Source: an uncultured Aliiroseovarius sp.
GTDB taxonomy: Bacteria > Pseudomonadota > Alphaproteobacteria > Rhodobacterales > Rhodobacteraceae
Length of the DNA: 64,000 nucleotides
Reading direction: 5' to 3'
Assembly: GCF_947492455.1 (NCBI RefSeq)
Contig: NZ_CANLNB010000004.1
Location: 524,489-588,488, forward strand
Shown here: piece after piece, positions 1 through 10,088 of the stretch
Numbering within the stretch: the first letter of the stretch is position 1
How the letters are laid out: each line of letters opens with the position of its first letter
Notes under the pieces: model-generated
The model's input: only the letters and a program-made list of their open reading frames with translations
What the model was told of the DNA's origin: nothing
Database searches by the model: none
Translations under genes and position numbers: made by a program

Positions 1-1262
1 AAGCCAAGCGTCGTATCGGTCTTGGTGTGACCGGTCTGGCGGATGCTCTTTTGATGCTGGGTCTGCGTTATGGCTCGGACGAGGCGGCCGCCCAGACCGA
101 AGCATGGATGAAGCAGATTGCGCGCGCGTCCTATCTGGCGTCGGTCGAGCTGGCCAAGGAAAAAGGCCCGTTCCCGCTGTTCGACGCGGACAAGTATCTG
201 GCTTCGGGCTCGTTGCAGCATATGGACGACGACGTGCGTGACGCGATCCGTAAGCACGGCATCCGCAACGCGCTGCTGACCTCGATTGCGCCGACCGGCA
301 CGATCAGCCTGTATGCAGGCAACGTGTCTTCGGGGATCGAGCCGGTCTTCGCCTATGCCTACACCCGCAAAGTGCTGCAGCCCGATGGCTCGCGCACCGA
401 GGAAGAAGTGGTCGATTACGCCGTGCAGTTGTGGCGCGACAAGTTTGGCGACAAAGAGCTGCCGGACTATTTCGTCAACGCGCAGACGCTGGCCCCGATG
501 GATCACGTGAAGATGCAGGCGGCGGCCCAGAAATGGATCGACAGCTCGATTTCCAAGACCATCAACTGCCCGGAAGACATCAGCTTTGATGACTTCAAAG
601 ACGTCTACATGGAAGCGTGGGAAACCGGCTGTAAGGGCTGCACCACCTATCGCCCGAACGACGTGACCGGGTCGGTTCTGTCGGTGTCCGAGGAAAGCGA
701 AAAAGCGCCCGAGGCCGATAGCGGTGCAGACGTGGTCTATATTTCCGAGCCGCTGGACCGCCCGCAGTCGCTAGAAGGCCATACCTACAAGGTGAAATGG
801 CCCGATAGCGAGCACGCGATCTATATCACTGTGAATGACCTGATCATCAACGGCCATCGCCGCCCGTTCGAGGTGTTCATCAACTCGAAAAACATGGAGC
901 ACTTCGCCTGGACGGTTGCGCTGACCCGCATGATCTCAGCCGTGTTCCGCCGTGGTGGTGACGTCAGCTTCGTCGTGGAAGAGCTGAAAGCCGTGTTCGA
1001 CCCGCGCGGTGGCGCGTGGATGGATGGGAAGTACATCCCGTCGATTTTGGCGGCCATCGGCTCGGTCATCGAGCGTCACATGATCGCAACCGGCTTCCTG
1101 GAGGGCGAAGGCATGGGCCTGAAATCCGATCCCCAAGCCGAGGTCGTAAACTTGGGCGAGCAACCGCGTGGCAAAGCCTGTCCCAGCTGTGGTCAGTATG
1201 ACATGCGGATGATCGAAGGCTGCATGACCTGCGGATCCTGCGGTCACTCCAAGTGCGGTTAA
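1..1262 (+). CDS. nrdJ: Adenosylcobalamin-dependent (class II) ribonucleotide reductase, C-terminal part
   Basis: This is the 3' portion of a class II ribonucleotide reductase, which reduces ribonucleotides to deoxyribonucleotides with adenosylcobalamin and needs no oxygen. The reading frame is open to the left edge (frame begins at base 3, residues AKRRIGLGVTGLADAL), so the true start lies outside the window. Visible are the barrel motif region with APTGTISLYAGNVSSGIEP, the loop NCPEDISFDDF, and a C-terminal cysteine-rich tail with CPSCG and CMTCGSCGHSKCG. That tail is the TSCPD/zinc-ribbon-like end typical of NrdJ in alphaproteobacteria. About 419 residues are visible. A 13-bp perfect hairpin lies 40 bases downstream. 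The family assignment is secure; only the N-terminal half is missing. Confidence 0.95.
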   Translation, partial: AKRRIGLGVTGLADALLMLGLRYGSDEAAAQTEAWMKQIARASYLASVELAKEKGPFPLFDADKYLASGSLQHMDDDVRDAIRKHGIRNALLTSIAPTGTISLYAGNVSSGIEPVFAYAYTRKVLQPDGSRTEEEVVDYAVQLWRDKFGDKELPDYFVNAQTLAPMDHVKMQAAAQKWIDSSISKTINCPEDISFDDFKDVYMEAWETGCKGCTTYRPNDVTGSVLSVSEESEKAPEADSGADVVYISEPLDRPQSLEGHTYKVKWPDSEHAIYITVNDLIINGHRRPFEVFINSKNMEHFAWTVALTRMISAVFRRGGDVSFVVEELKAVFDPRGGAWMDGKYIPSILAAIGSVIERHMIATGFLEGEGMGLKSDPQAEVVNLGEQPRGKACPSCGQYDMRMIEGCMTCGSCGHSKCG

Positions 1263-1301
1263 AATTGTGATGAATTAACTGTCCGCTATGGATCAGTTTC
1301 A

Positions 1302-1330
1302 GTCGGCGCGCCGATTTTCGGCGCGCCGAC
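1302..1330 (+). terminator. Perfect 13-bp hairpin after nrdJ
   Basis: Bases 1302-1314 (GTCGGCGCGCCGA) pair perfectly with 1318-1330 around a three-base loop. It sits 40 bases after the nrdJ stop and about 55 bases before the next gene. There is no clear T-run, so it may be a weak or Rho-assisted terminator or an mRNA 3'-end stabiliser. Confidence 0.55.
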
Positions 1331-1384
1331 GCAATCTTGACCTTGATCAATATTCCCTTGGCGCGGCTCATGTTACTGTAAGCC

Positions 1385-2113
1385 ATGACATCGGCGCATG
1401 ATACAGACACAGACCACGCCTTTCAGGTTCAGGGACTGACCAAAACCTATGGCGAGGGCCACTCGGCAGTGCATGCGCTGCGGGGCGCTGACCTTGAGAT
1501 CGGCGATGGCGAGATCGTCGTGCTGCTTGGCGCGTCCGGAAGCGGCAAATCCACGCTTCTGAATATCTTGGGTGGGCTGGATCGCGCGTCCTCGGGCTCG
1601 GTCTGTTTCCGAGATCAGATTCTTACGGATATGGATGACCGCGCGCTGACCAACTATCGGCGGCGTCATGTTGGGTTTGTCTTTCAGTTCTACAACCTGA
1701 TGCCCAGCCTGACCGCCCGCGAGAATGTCGAGCTGGTGACCGAGATCGCCGAGAATCCCATCACCGCCGAGCGCGCGTTGGAGCTTGTCGGGCTGACCAA
1801 GCGCATCGACCATTTTCCGGCGCAATTGTCGGGGGGCGAGCAGCAACGCGTCGCCATTGCCCGGGCCGTCGCCAAGCAGCCGGATGTTCTGTTTTGTGAC
1901 GAACCCACGGGCGCGCTGGACAGCACCACGGGCCGTGCGGTTCTGCGGGTCATCCAAGACGTGAACGAAGCGCTGGGCACCACTGTCCTGTTGATCACCC
2001 ATGCCGCAGCGACAGCGGCGATGGCCGACCGGGTCATTCACTTCGCAGACGGTCAAATTCAGAAAGTCGAGCTAAACGAAAACCGTGTCTCCGCCGAGGA
2101 GATCCACTGGTGA
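1385..2113 (+). CDS. ABC transporter ATP-binding protein (LolD/MacB type)
   Basis: This 242-residue cytoplasmic ATPase energises an FtsX/MacB-class ABC system. Walker A is GASGSGKST (about residues 48-56), the signature is [14 protein letters not shown] (about 147-160) and Walker B is [12 protein letters not shown] (about 167). The short length, the LDRASSGSV loop after Walker A and the [10 protein letters not shown] signature are typical of the LolD/MacB/YbbA subfamily. The gene overlaps the downstream permease by 4 bases and heads a three-gene operon of ATPase, permease and HlyD-like adaptor. The substrate cannot be read from the sequence; export of a hydrophobic or envelope-derived compound is the usual role of this class. 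Confidence 0.93.
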   Translation: MTSAHDTDTDHAFQVQGLTKTYGEGHSAVHALRGADLEIGDGEIVVLLGASGSGKSTLLNILGGLDRASSGSVCFRDQILTDMDDRALTNYRRRHVGFVFQFYNLMPSLTARENVELVTEIAENPITAERALELVGLTKRIDHFPAQLSGGEQQRVAIARAVAKQPDVLFCDEPTGALDSTTGRAVLRVIQDVNEALGTTVLLITHAAATAAMADRVIHFADGQIQKVELNENRVSAEEIHW

Positions 2114-4473
2114 CCCCGCTTCACGCCAAGCTCATGCGCGATCTATGGCGGATCAAGGCGCAAGCAGCTGCGATCATGGTGGTGATCGCGATTGGCGTTG
2201 GCTTGCAGATCATGATGACCGGCTTCGTATCCTCACTGACCCTGACCCGCGACGCTTATTACGAACGTCACCAGCTTGCTGACATCTTCGCGCCGGTGGT
2301 GCGTGCGCCGAATTACGTGGAAAGCCGACTGGCGGATATTCCCGGCATTCGCACGGTCGAGACGCGGCTGAACAGCATGGCCTCGGCCAAGGTCGACACC
2401 CGTGAGTTCTCGATTTCGATGCAGGTGCTGTCTTTGCCTCTGCATGGGCGGCGGCATTTGAATGAGGTGCGTTTGACGCAGGGGCGGATGCCGGATGCGC
2501 AGCGGCCCGATGAAATCCTGCTGCTGGAAAGCTTCGCAACGGCCCACGGCATCGCGCCGGGGTCGCAATTGGAAGTCACGCTGCATGGTGTGCGCCGCTG
2601 GTACAACGTCGTGGGTACCGCGCAATCGCCCGAGTTCATCTATTTCGCAGCCCCCGGAGAGTTCATCCCCGACGACGCGCGGTTTGGCGTGATCTGGATG
2701 GGCAGACCCGCCCTTGCAGCCGCGCTGGACCTTGAAGGCGCGTTTAACGAGGCTTTGGTGTCGCTTCTGCGCGGGGCCAATAAAGACGCAGTTCTGGATC
2801 AGATCGACCAAGTGCTGGATCCGTTTGGCGCACCGGGCGCCTATGGGCTTGAGGACTTCCAGTCGGACCGGTTCCTGAGCGAAGAGATCTCGGGGCTCGA
2901 GGTCACCTCCAGCACCGTGCCGCCCGTATTCATGATGGTCGCCGCCTTCCTGCTTTACATCGTCACCAGCCGCATGATCACCGCCGAGCGGGAAGAGATC
3001 GGGCTGGTCCGGGCGTTTGGTTACTCAAAGCGGGAAGTCGCCAGCCATTATCTGGAACTCGCCCTATTCATCGCCGTCACCGGTGCTGCGCTGGGCTGTC
3101 TGCTTGGCGTGCTTCTGGGGCGTGCGATGGTGCCGGTCTACACGACCTACTACAAACTGCCCTTCCTGCTGTTCCGGCTAGAGTTTGCGTCCTTCGCATC
3201 GGGGCTGCTGCTGAGTATCGCCGTCGCCACTTTGGGCGGGATCTGGGCGCTGCGGGGGATCTTCCGGCTGACCCCAGCCCAAGCCATGCGCCCGCCGACA
3301 CCGCCTGACTTCTCGCATTCGTTCTCGTTCAAAAAAGGCCTATTTGCCCGGCTGGATCAGCCCACCCGCATGGTGCTACGCCGACTGATGCGTCAGCCGT
3401 GGCGGATGCTAGGTGCGGTGATCGGGATCGCCTCGGGTATGGCGTTAAGCCTTGCGATGCTCATCATCTATGACGGGTTTGACGTGGCCATCGATCGGAC
3501 CTTCAACGTGGTGGATCGATCCGATGCGACGGTCAGTTTCGTGCGAAACGTGCCCATGCGCACGATCTATAATCTGCAGGGGATGGAGGGGATTTCCCAC
3601 GCGGAACCCGTCCGCTTTGTCCCCGTGGTGTTTCGAAATGGGCTTCGGACTTACAAGGGCAGCATCACGGGACTGTCCCAAGCCCCCATACTCCACCGCG
3701 CCTTGGACAAAGACCTGCAACCGATCGCGCTGCCCGAACGGGGTATCGTTCTGTCCACGCCGCTAGCGGATGTTTTGGACGTCGAGGTTGGCGACACGCT
3801 TATGTTGGAGATCCGGGAAGGAAGGCAGCAGACCGTCATGACACAAGTTGCCGGGATCGCCGAAAGCCTGCTGGGCGCGCCCGCCTATATGGATCTGGCT
3901 GCGCTGGGCCGACAGGTTGGCGAACCAAACCGGTTCTCAGCCGCGTATATCGCGATGCGCGACGGGGCTCAGTCAAAGGTCTATGCAGACCTCAAGGACA
4001 TGCCCGCCGTCGCGGGGATCAGCCTGCGCAGCGAGGCCGAGGACGCTTTTAAGAAAGTCATGGACGAAGGCGCGGGTTCGGCCCGATTCATCATGGGAGT
4101 TATGGCCTTCGCGATCACCTTCGGGATTGTCTACAACGTCGCCCGCGTCGCGCAGGATGAAAGCGCGCGTGATCTGGCCAGCTTACGGGTCTTGGGGTTC
4201 AGACACTCGGAAGCCGCGTTCGTGCTGCTGGGCGAACTGGCCGTCGTCGTCCTTCTGGCCCTGCCGCTTGGCTTGTGGATGGGCACGGGGCTGTCCCATC
4301 TGATCGCGCAGGGCTTTTCGACCGACCTGTACCAGATCCCGGTCATCTTTGCGCCGAAGGCCTATGGCAGCTCGATCTCGGTCGTTGTTTGTGCGGCCGT
4401 GGTTTCCGGATGGCTTGTGCAGCGTAGAATTAGATCTACAGATATCACTCTAGCCCTTAAAACAAGGGAGTAA
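2110..4473 (+). CDS. FtsX-family ABC transporter permease (double FtsX domain)
   Basis: This 787-residue membrane protein has the YbbP/LolC-like architecture with two FtsX permease modules. An N-terminal membrane segment (about 16-36) leads into a large periplasmic MacB-like domain, followed by three membrane segments (about 275-390). A second half then repeats the pattern: a segment near 432-455, a periplasmic region, and three segments between about 660 and 780. Length fits the double-FtsX class (about 800). It overlaps the ATPase gene by 4 bases and its stop codon overlaps the next start by 1 base (TAATG), so the three proteins are co-translated. It probably works by mechanotransmission rather than by a classic transport channel. 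Confidence 0.9.
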   Translation: MTPLHAKLMRDLWRIKAQAAAIMVVIAIGVGLQIMMTGFVSSLTLTRDAYYERHQLADIFAPVVRAPNYVESRLADIPGIRTVETRLNSMASAKVDTREFSISMQVLSLPLHGRRHLNEVRLTQGRMPDAQRPDEILLLESFATAHGIAPGSQLEVTLHGVRRWYNVVGTAQSPEFIYFAAPGEFIPDDARFGVIWMGRPALAAALDLEGAFNEALVSLLRGANKDAVLDQIDQVLDPFGAPGAYGLEDFQSDRFLSEEISGLEVTSSTVPPVFMMVAAFLLYIVTSRMITAEREEIGLVRAFGYSKREVASHYLELALFIAVTGAALGCLLGVLLGRAMVPVYTTYYKLPFLLFRLEFASFASGLLLSIAVATLGGIWALRGIFRLTPAQAMRPPTPPDFSHSFSFKKGLFARLDQPTRMVLRRLMRQPWRMLGAVIGIASGMALSLAMLIIYDGFDVAIDRTFNVVDRSDATVSFVRNVPMRTIYNLQGMEGISHAEPVRFVPVVFRNGLRTYKGSITGLSQAPILHRALDKDLQPIALPERGIVLSTPLADVLDVEVGDTLMLEIREGRQQTVMTQVAGIAESLLGAPAYMDLAALGRQVGEPNRFSAAYIAMRDGAQSKVYADLKDMPAVAGISLRSEAEDAFKKVMDEGAGSARFIMGVMAFAITFGIVYNVARVAQDESARDLASLRVLGFRHSEAAFVLLGELAVVVLLALPLGLWMGTGLSHLIAQGFSTDLYQIPVIFAPKAYGSSISVVVCAAVVSGWLVQRRIRSTDITLALKTRE

Positions 4474-5702
4474 TGGGAATGCAAAAACACGCGAAACTCT
4501 CTCGGAGCGTCCTGATCATTGCGGTCGTCGGTTTTATCGGCGCGGCGATCATTGCGCTGTTGATGCCAAAGCCGATCCCGGTGGATTTCGGCACCGTGCA
4601 GCAAGGCCCGATGGAGGTCACGATTGTCGAGGAAGGGCGCACCAACGTGCGCGAGACCTATATCGTGTCGACCCCCGTTGCGGGCAGGCTTCTGCGTGTG
4701 CGGGTGCACCCCGGGGACGCGGTGACGCGCGGGGAAACGGTGGTGGCGCGGATGCTGCCCACCAATCCGGCCGTTCTTGACAGTCGCACGCGTGAACAAG
4801 CCGTCGCTGCGGTCGAAGCAGCCTCCGCCGCTGTGCAACTGGCCCGCGCCAGTCTGGAGGCAGCCCTTGCCAACGAGGAATTGGCGAACTCCGAAGTCGA
4901 ACGCTCGCGTGCGCTGTTTGACAGCGGCATCGCCAGCAAGGCCACGCTGGACCGCGCGGAAAGCGCGTGGCGGGCCAGCCGGGCAAGTCGTGCGACGGCA
5001 GAAGCGTCCATTGCGATGCGCGAGGCGGAGCTGGCAAATGCACAGGCCATTCTTGTGGGGCAGGACGATCTTGGATCGACGGGTGGGAACAGCAACCTTC
5101 CGGAAATCCCGCTTCTGTCCCCGATTGACGGTCGTATTTTGCAGGTGTTTCAAGAAAGCGAAACCGTCTTGCCCGCCGGCGCTCCGATCATGGAGATCGG
5201 CGACATCGCGTCCGACCTTGAGGTCATTGTGAACCTGATCTCGTCCGATGCGGTCCGGGTTTCGGTTGGGGATACGGTGATCTTGCGCGATTGGGGGCAG
5301 GACAATGAATTGATAGGCGCTGTCACGCGGGTTGATCCGTTCGGGGTCACCAAAGCCTCGGCCCTTGGGATCGAAGAACAGCGTGTGCGGGTCGAGATCG
5401 AAATCCAAAGCCCGCCCGAAGATCGCGCGGGGCTGGGGCATGGCTATCGTTTGGAAGCTGCCATCGTCGTGTGGCAGGCCGAGGATGTTCTGTCCGTGCC
5501 AACCAGCGCATTGTTCCGGACCAACGGGGATTGGTCGGTGTTCAAGGTGACGGACGGCGTTGCCACATTGACCCCGGTCGAGATCGCCAACAGCAACGGC
5601 GTGTTCACGGAACTGCGCCAGGGGCTTGCCGAAGGCGACACGGTGATCTTGTACCCGTCAGCACTGGTCGAAGACGGCAGCAAGGTGGAAAGCCGGCAAT
5701 AA
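4473..5702 (+). CDS. HlyD/RND-type periplasmic adaptor (membrane fusion protein)
   Basis: This 409-residue adaptor has one N-terminal membrane anchor (about residues 9-28, LIIAVVGFIGAAIIALL). It then has a biotinyl-lipoyl half-motif (VSTPVAGRLLRVRVHPGDAV), an alpha-helical hairpin rich in Ala and Glu (about 100-190), the second lipoyl half (LLSPIDGRILQVFQESETVL) and beta-barrel domains. Such adaptors link an inner-membrane pump to an outer-membrane channel. The start at 4473 overlaps the permease stop; a second ATG two codons later is possible. No outer-membrane factor gene is nearby, so a TolC-like protein encoded elsewhere would be needed. The gene ends 2 bases from the convergent hydantoinase gene. 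Confidence 0.9.
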   Translation: MGMQKHAKLSRSVLIIAVVGFIGAAIIALLMPKPIPVDFGTVQQGPMEVTIVEEGRTNVRETYIVSTPVAGRLLRVRVHPGDAVTRGETVVARMLPTNPAVLDSRTREQAVAAVEAASAAVQLARASLEAALANEELANSEVERSRALFDSGIASKATLDRAESAWRASRASRATAEASIAMREAELANAQAILVGQDDLGSTGGNSNLPEIPLLSPIDGRILQVFQESETVLPAGAPIMEIGDIASDLEVIVNLISSDAVRVSVGDTVILRDWGQDNELIGAVTRVDPFGVTKASALGIEEQRVRVEIEIQSPPEDRAGLGHGYRLEAAIVVWQAEDVLSVPTSALFRTNGDWSVFKVTDGVATLTPVEIANSNGVFTELRQGLAEGDTVILYPSALVEDGSKVESRQ

Positions 5703-5704
5703 GC

Positions 5705-7708
5705 CTATTCCACCGCAACCCGTGGGCGACCGCTGGCTTCGACCATGATGGTGCCTTCGACAAACACGTTCTGCCCTTCGATCTGGGCGGAGCGGATATC
5801 GCGTTCGGTGACAAAGTGAATGTCCGTTGCTCCCGCCGTTCTTGCGGCATCCTGTGAGACGTCGCGCAGATGCTGCTCCAGCGCTGTCATGGCCGCGTCG
5901 GCGTCCAGATAATCCTCGGGGCCAGTTTCCAGATGCACGCGGTACTTGCCCTCGGTGGGCGAGGTCACGGTGCCGGATCGACGGAAGGTCACGCGGCCCA
6001 CCACGGCGCCGACCGCGTTGGCGACGCCCGCATGTTCAGGCAGCCGCATCTTGCAATGCAAACGCTCGCCAACCGCGGGGTAATAGCTAGGCGCGGAGGC
6101 CCCAAGCCCAACGACTTCGACATTCAATGCTGCATCCAGCGCCAGCAAGCCACGGTGATTGGCAAGCGCGCGTTGGGTCAGGACATGGCGTGCGAGAGTT
6201 TGGGGCGGAACACCGAAATCGTCCGCTTCCTCGGCGAAGGCAGTTTCCAGCAGTGTCAGCGCCGTTTGTTCGGTCATCTGGTCGATGATCTTCTGCGCCA
6301 TCTCTTCCGGCGAGGTTGCCAGCCGCGCGCCGTTGCCGCTGCGTTTGCGGGAAAACAGCTCCAGCCCCTTGCGCGCGGCCTCGGTGTCCCACGCGTCCAG
6401 ACGGCCCAGAACGTGGCTGGCATCGGACGGCGTCACGCCCGAAACCTGAACGATCCCGCGATCAATCAACCGGGTCAGCGCGCTGCTTTCCAGACGGGAC
6501 TGCAGAAGCTTGTTCAGGGGCAGGACGGCGTCACCTAGGCGACCAAGCAAAGTTTCCGCCCGTGTATCAATCCCGTCGGTCGGGACGTTGGGTACTCGGC
6601 GGGCAAAGCGGGTGTCATGTTCGCCCGGCGCCGCCATGCGCAATTGTTCGTCGAGTGCTGCGTGGACGGCCTCGGGCGCCTCGGCTGCGATCAGCGACAC
6701 GGGAAGCACACGGCGCGGACCCAAGGTGACTCCGCCCGTCAGACCTTCGCTGACGGGATGGACCTGACTATCCCCGCCAAGCCCGTGGGTGCGCATGGCG
6801 ACGGCCTCGACCATGGTGCGGAAACCTCCGACTTGGGCGCCAGCGGGATCGATCATCGGCTTTCCATCTCGGATCACGGCAATATCGGTGGTGGTGCCCC
6901 CGATGTCTGACACCAGCGCATTGTCCACATTTGTCAACCAGCGCGCGCCCACGATCGAGGCGGCGGGACCGCTGAGGATGGTTTCGATCGGGCGTTCGCG
7001 GGCTTGCTCGGCGCTCATCAACGCGCCGTCGCCCCGGACGACCATCATGGGCGCGTCGATGCCGATGTCGCGCAAGGCGTCCTGAGCGCGACCAATCAGC
7101 CGGTCGATCATCCCGATCAGGCGTGCATTCAGAACGGCAGTCACGGCACGCTTTGGACCGTTCAGCTTGGACGACAGCTGATGAGAACAGGTGACGGGCG
7201 CGCCGGTGACCTCGGTGATGATCTGCGCGACTTCGAGTTCATGCGCGGGGTTGCGGGTGGCGAATTGCGCGGCGACCGCATAGCCCGAGATGCCGTGATG
7301 CGCTGCCAAAAACGCGCGGAGCGCGGCGACATCCAGCTCTGCCGCCGGACCGCCCGCATGGTTGTGCCCGCCGGGGATCACCAGTGCAGGATCGCCCTTC
7401 AGCGCGTCATTCAAGCCATGCTTGGCAAGATCAGCTTCCCTAAACCCGATGTAAATCAGAGCGACGCGCCCACCTTGCCCTTCGACCAAAGCGTTCGTTG
7501 CAAGGGTTGTGGATAGCGATGCCATTGCAATCTCGGCCGGCGCGATAGCGGCCTTTTCCAGAACGGCTTGAATGGCTTTGCCGACGCCAATCGCCAGATC
7601 CGTGCGGGTGGTCAGGGATTTTGCGCTGGCGATGACGGTTTTCTCGTCTCGGATCAACACCGCATCGGTATAGGTTCCGCCTGTATCGACCCCCAAAGAC
7701 AATACCAT
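5705..7708 (-). CDS. Hydantoinase/oxoprolinase family protein (HyuA-like)
   Basis: This 667-residue protein belongs to the hydantoinase A / 5-oxoprolinase / acetone carboxylase beta family. These are cytoplasmic ATP-dependent enzymes that open or carboxylate small rings and ketones. The ASKHA-type phosphate loop is SLGVDTGGTYTDAVLI near the N-terminus, followed by KSLTTRTDLAIGVGKA. The second nucleotide motif SDIGGTTTDIAVI lies near residues 264-276. Length fits a stand-alone HyuA subunit (about 680). The usual partner, a HyuB-like subunit, is not adjacent. The gene is convergent with the export operon and nothing in the context shows its substrate. The start ATG at 7708 reads straight into the phosphate-loop region, as expected. 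Confidence 0.85.
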   Translation of the reverse strand: MVLSLGVDTGGTYTDAVLIRDEKTVIASAKSLTTRTDLAIGVGKAIQAVLEKAAIAPAEIAMASLSTTLATNALVEGQGGRVALIYIGFREADLAKHGLNDALKGDPALVIPGGHNHAGGPAAELDVAALRAFLAAHHGISGYAVAAQFATRNPAHELEVAQIITEVTGAPVTCSHQLSSKLNGPKRAVTAVLNARLIGMIDRLIGRAQDALRDIGIDAPMMVVRGDGALMSAEQARERPIETILSGPAASIVGARWLTNVDNALVSDIGGTTTDIAVIRDGKPMIDPAGAQVGGFRTMVEAVAMRTHGLGGDSQVHPVSEGLTGGVTLGPRRVLPVSLIAAEAPEAVHAALDEQLRMAAPGEHDTRFARRVPNVPTDGIDTRAETLLGRLGDAVLPLNKLLQSRLESSALTRLIDRGIVQVSGVTPSDASHVLGRLDAWDTEAARKGLELFSRKRSGNGARLATSPEEMAQKIIDQMTEQTALTLLETAFAEEADDFGVPPQTLARHVLTQRALANHRGLLALDAALNVEVVGLGASAPSYYPAVGERLHCKMRLPEHAGVANAVGAVVGRVTFRRSGTVTSPTEGKYRVHLETGPEDYLDADAAMTALEQHLRDVSQDAARTAGATDIHFVTERDIRSAQIEGQNVFVEGTIMVEASGRPRVAVE

Positions 7709-8057
7709 GTTCGCGCCCTCACTCTATTCGCCGGACCTACAGAGCTTTATTCCACGTCCGTTTCAAGCGAAAGAACGGCATATACTTGACGTTTTCTGTC
7801 TAAGAATTCCACTTTTCGTAAGCTTTTGCACTTTACCATGGGGCATGCGGACATTTTGTCAGCTTGAAGATCGTCAGAATTGGCGCACTCTGCTTGTGAA
7901 CGTGCTGACGGCGTTAAGCAGGACAGGATGCGCAGGGTGCTTAAACGCGTACCGGATTCTGCCCGCCGAATTCCGAGAAGATCAAAATTGGGCCATCTTA
8001 ACGTCCATTTTTACTGAGATCCTTGGGATTGTAAGGGTGCGAGTTTGAGGGGGGCAT
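7709..8057. other. Intergenic region without recognised gene
   Basis: These 349 bases separate the divergent hydantoinase and AAA+ genes and must hold both promoters. Translation of an open frame through this region gives no recognisable composition or motif, and it has no convincing ribosome-binding site. A strong Shine-Dalgarno stretch (GAGGGGGG) lies directly before the AAA+ start at 8058. No other element was seen. Confidence 0.5.
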
Positions 8058-10025
8058 ATGACACGACACGGGGCGGACACAACGCAGGCACTGGCCACAC
8101 ATCACGACCTTCCGTCATGGTACGAGGAGTTCAGCTCGGCGGTGACCTATGCGGATCACATTATCCTGTCGGGCAATATCCGTGACCTCTATCCGTCGTT
8201 CACCGGACAGGGGGATCCGTTCCCTGATTTCGAAGAAACGTTATGGGATTTGCTGCGATCTCAGGGTTTTCGGGCGCTTTTGCATTACGATCCCGTCGCC
8301 GGGCTGACGATCCATAAGACGTCGTCGGACGCGGACGCCGACGCAGTGAAGGAAATGGATCTCTTTCAGGATAAACCGGATGCGCAGCCAGATGACATTC
8401 GGGACATCCACGCGGCGGTCGCGGATTTCGACGCGTTCCCGATTGCGCTGATGCTGGACTATGCCTCGCATTTTCGCACCCATGACGCGGTGGCGTATGA
8501 TGATTGCATGGTGGCCATCGACCAGAAGTCGCGCGCGCGCAGGCAGGCTGGTACGGGGCGTCCCAATCCGACCATTTGGGTGGCCGATCACCTTGCGGAT
8601 TTGCCCGACTGGTTTGTGTTGCAAAATGCGTCAGTCCGCGAAGTTCAGCTTGAGCTTCCCAATCTCGAAGACCGCTACTTTTTCGGTCGGCACCTTGCCG
8701 AAGACATGGGGTGGATCGATGCAGACCCGACGCCTGATCAGGAAAGATTGCTCCAGCAGTTTGCGTTTGAATGTGACGGGGGTCCGCTTCGTGCGATGCA
8801 GTGCATCGGCATGGTCGCCAAGGAAGAAGGGTTCAACCTGTCTCACATCTCGGACGCCGTCAGGGTGTTCAGAACGGGTGCCAGACGGAACCCCTGGGCC
8901 TCGCCTGTGTTGCGCGAGCGGATGAAGCGCGCGAACGAGATTTTAGGGCGTCGCATCAAGGGGCAACCGCATGCGCTGGAGCGGACGCTCGATATTCTGG
9001 CGCGCTCCATCCTTGGTCTGTCCGGCGCGCAGTCCGGGTCGATGCACACGCGTCCCCGGGGCGCACTGTTTTTGGTTGGTCCCACGGGCGTGGGCAAAAC
9101 CGAGCTTGCCAAAGCGATCACCGAGCTTCTGTTCGGCGACGAAGCCGCCTGTCACCGCTTTGATATGTCTGAATTCATGGAAGAAAGCTCGGTCGCGCGG
9201 CTGATCGGCGCGCCGCCCGGGCACCATGATCACGAAAAGGGCGGGCAGCTGATCAATGCCGCGAACCGGCGCCCCTTCAGCGTGTTTCTGTTCGACGAGG
9301 TCGAGAAAGCCCACCCCCGCGTCCTAGACCTGTTCCTGCAGATCCTTGACGAAGGACGCCTTGCAGACGCGCGCGGATCCACCGCCTATTTTTCCGAGGC
9401 GCTGATCATCTTCACCTCGAATATCGGCATGGTGGAAGGGTCGCGGGCGACCAATATGGGCATGAATGTCCTGCCGTCAGACACCTATGCGCAACTGTCT
9501 ATGAAGATCACGAAGGCCGTCGAAGAGCACTTCCGGAATGACCTGAAACGCCCCGAGCTTTTGAACCGGATTGGTCAGAATGTGGTGGCTTTTGATTTCC
9601 TGAAACCCACCGGGATGGCGGCGATTTTCGATGCAATTCTGGAGCGGGTGCAAAACACCGTTGAACAAGAGCATGGCGTGAAGATCACGCTCAGCGATGT
9701 CGGCTATTCCAAGCTCAAACAGGTGTGCACGCAGGACTATTTCTACGGAGGTCGCGGCATCGCCAACCGGATCGAGGCGCATTTCATCAATCCGCTGGCC
9801 CGCCAGTTCTTCCTGACCGGGATCGAGACGAGCTTGCATATCGTGGATGTCCACGTGACCGACGACAAAACGACGTTGCAGATCGACGGGGATACATCCT
9901 TTGCGAGCGCCGACAACGCGCCGTTTGCCCCGCCGCAGAAGTCGCGATTTCAGGTGCGCAAATCCCGTCTTCGGCGACCGGCAGAGCTTCATGTCGATCA
10001 GCGAAGACGGACTGATTCCGAGTAA
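8058..10025 (+). CDS. AAA+ ATPase, ClpB/ClpA D2-like, with degenerate N-terminal half
   Basis: This 655-residue protein has a C-terminal half that is clearly a Clp/HSP100 second-ring (D2) AAA+ module. Walker A is GPTGVGKTELAKA (about 342), the substrate-loop region follows HRFDMSEFMEESSVARLIGAPPG, Walker B is VFLFDEVEKAHP (about 409), sensor 1 is IIFTSNIG (about 451) and sensor 2 is YGGRGIANRIE (about 563), followed by a Clp D2-small-like domain. The N-terminal half (about 1-270) starts LPSWYEEFSSAVTYADHIILSGNIRDLYP. It has AAA-like spacing but no Walker A, and lacks the ClpB N-domain and coiled-coil. Unfoldase or remodelling activity is inferred. The start follows a strong GAGGGGGG site. A PfkB kinase gene follows 63 bases downstream. 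Confidence 0.8.
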   Translation: MTRHGADTTQALATHHDLPSWYEEFSSAVTYADHIILSGNIRDLYPSFTGQGDPFPDFEETLWDLLRSQGFRALLHYDPVAGLTIHKTSSDADADAVKEMDLFQDKPDAQPDDIRDIHAAVADFDAFPIALMLDYASHFRTHDAVAYDDCMVAIDQKSRARRQAGTGRPNPTIWVADHLADLPDWFVLQNASVREVQLELPNLEDRYFFGRHLAEDMGWIDADPTPDQERLLQQFAFECDGGPLRAMQCIGMVAKEEGFNLSHISDAVRVFRTGARRNPWASPVLRERMKRANEILGRRIKGQPHALERTLDILARSILGLSGAQSGSMHTRPRGALFLVGPTGVGKTELAKAITELLFGDEAACHRFDMSEFMEESSVARLIGAPPGHHDHEKGGQLINAANRRPFSVFLFDEVEKAHPRVLDLFLQILDEGRLADARGSTAYFSEALIIFTSNIGMVEGSRATNMGMNVLPSDTYAQLSMKITKAVEEHFRNDLKRPELLNRIGQNVVAFDFLKPTGMAAIFDAILERVQNTVEQEHGVKITLSDVGYSKLKQVCTQDYFYGGRGIANRIEAHFINPLARQFFLTGIETSLHIVDVHVTDDKTTLQIDGDTSFASADNAPFAPPQKSRFQVRKSRLRRPAELHVDQRRRTDSE

Positions 10026-10088
10026 GTTTACTATTCTTGCGAGAACTTAGGGCGTAGTTGTTATAGGCTATCAATTGCGCCCAATCTT

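Noticed and set aside
7707-8048. A possible 113-residue gene before the AAA+ ATPase
   Set aside because: It starts inside the hydantoinase start codon, has no ribosome-binding site and an unusual Cys/Phe/Arg-rich composition.
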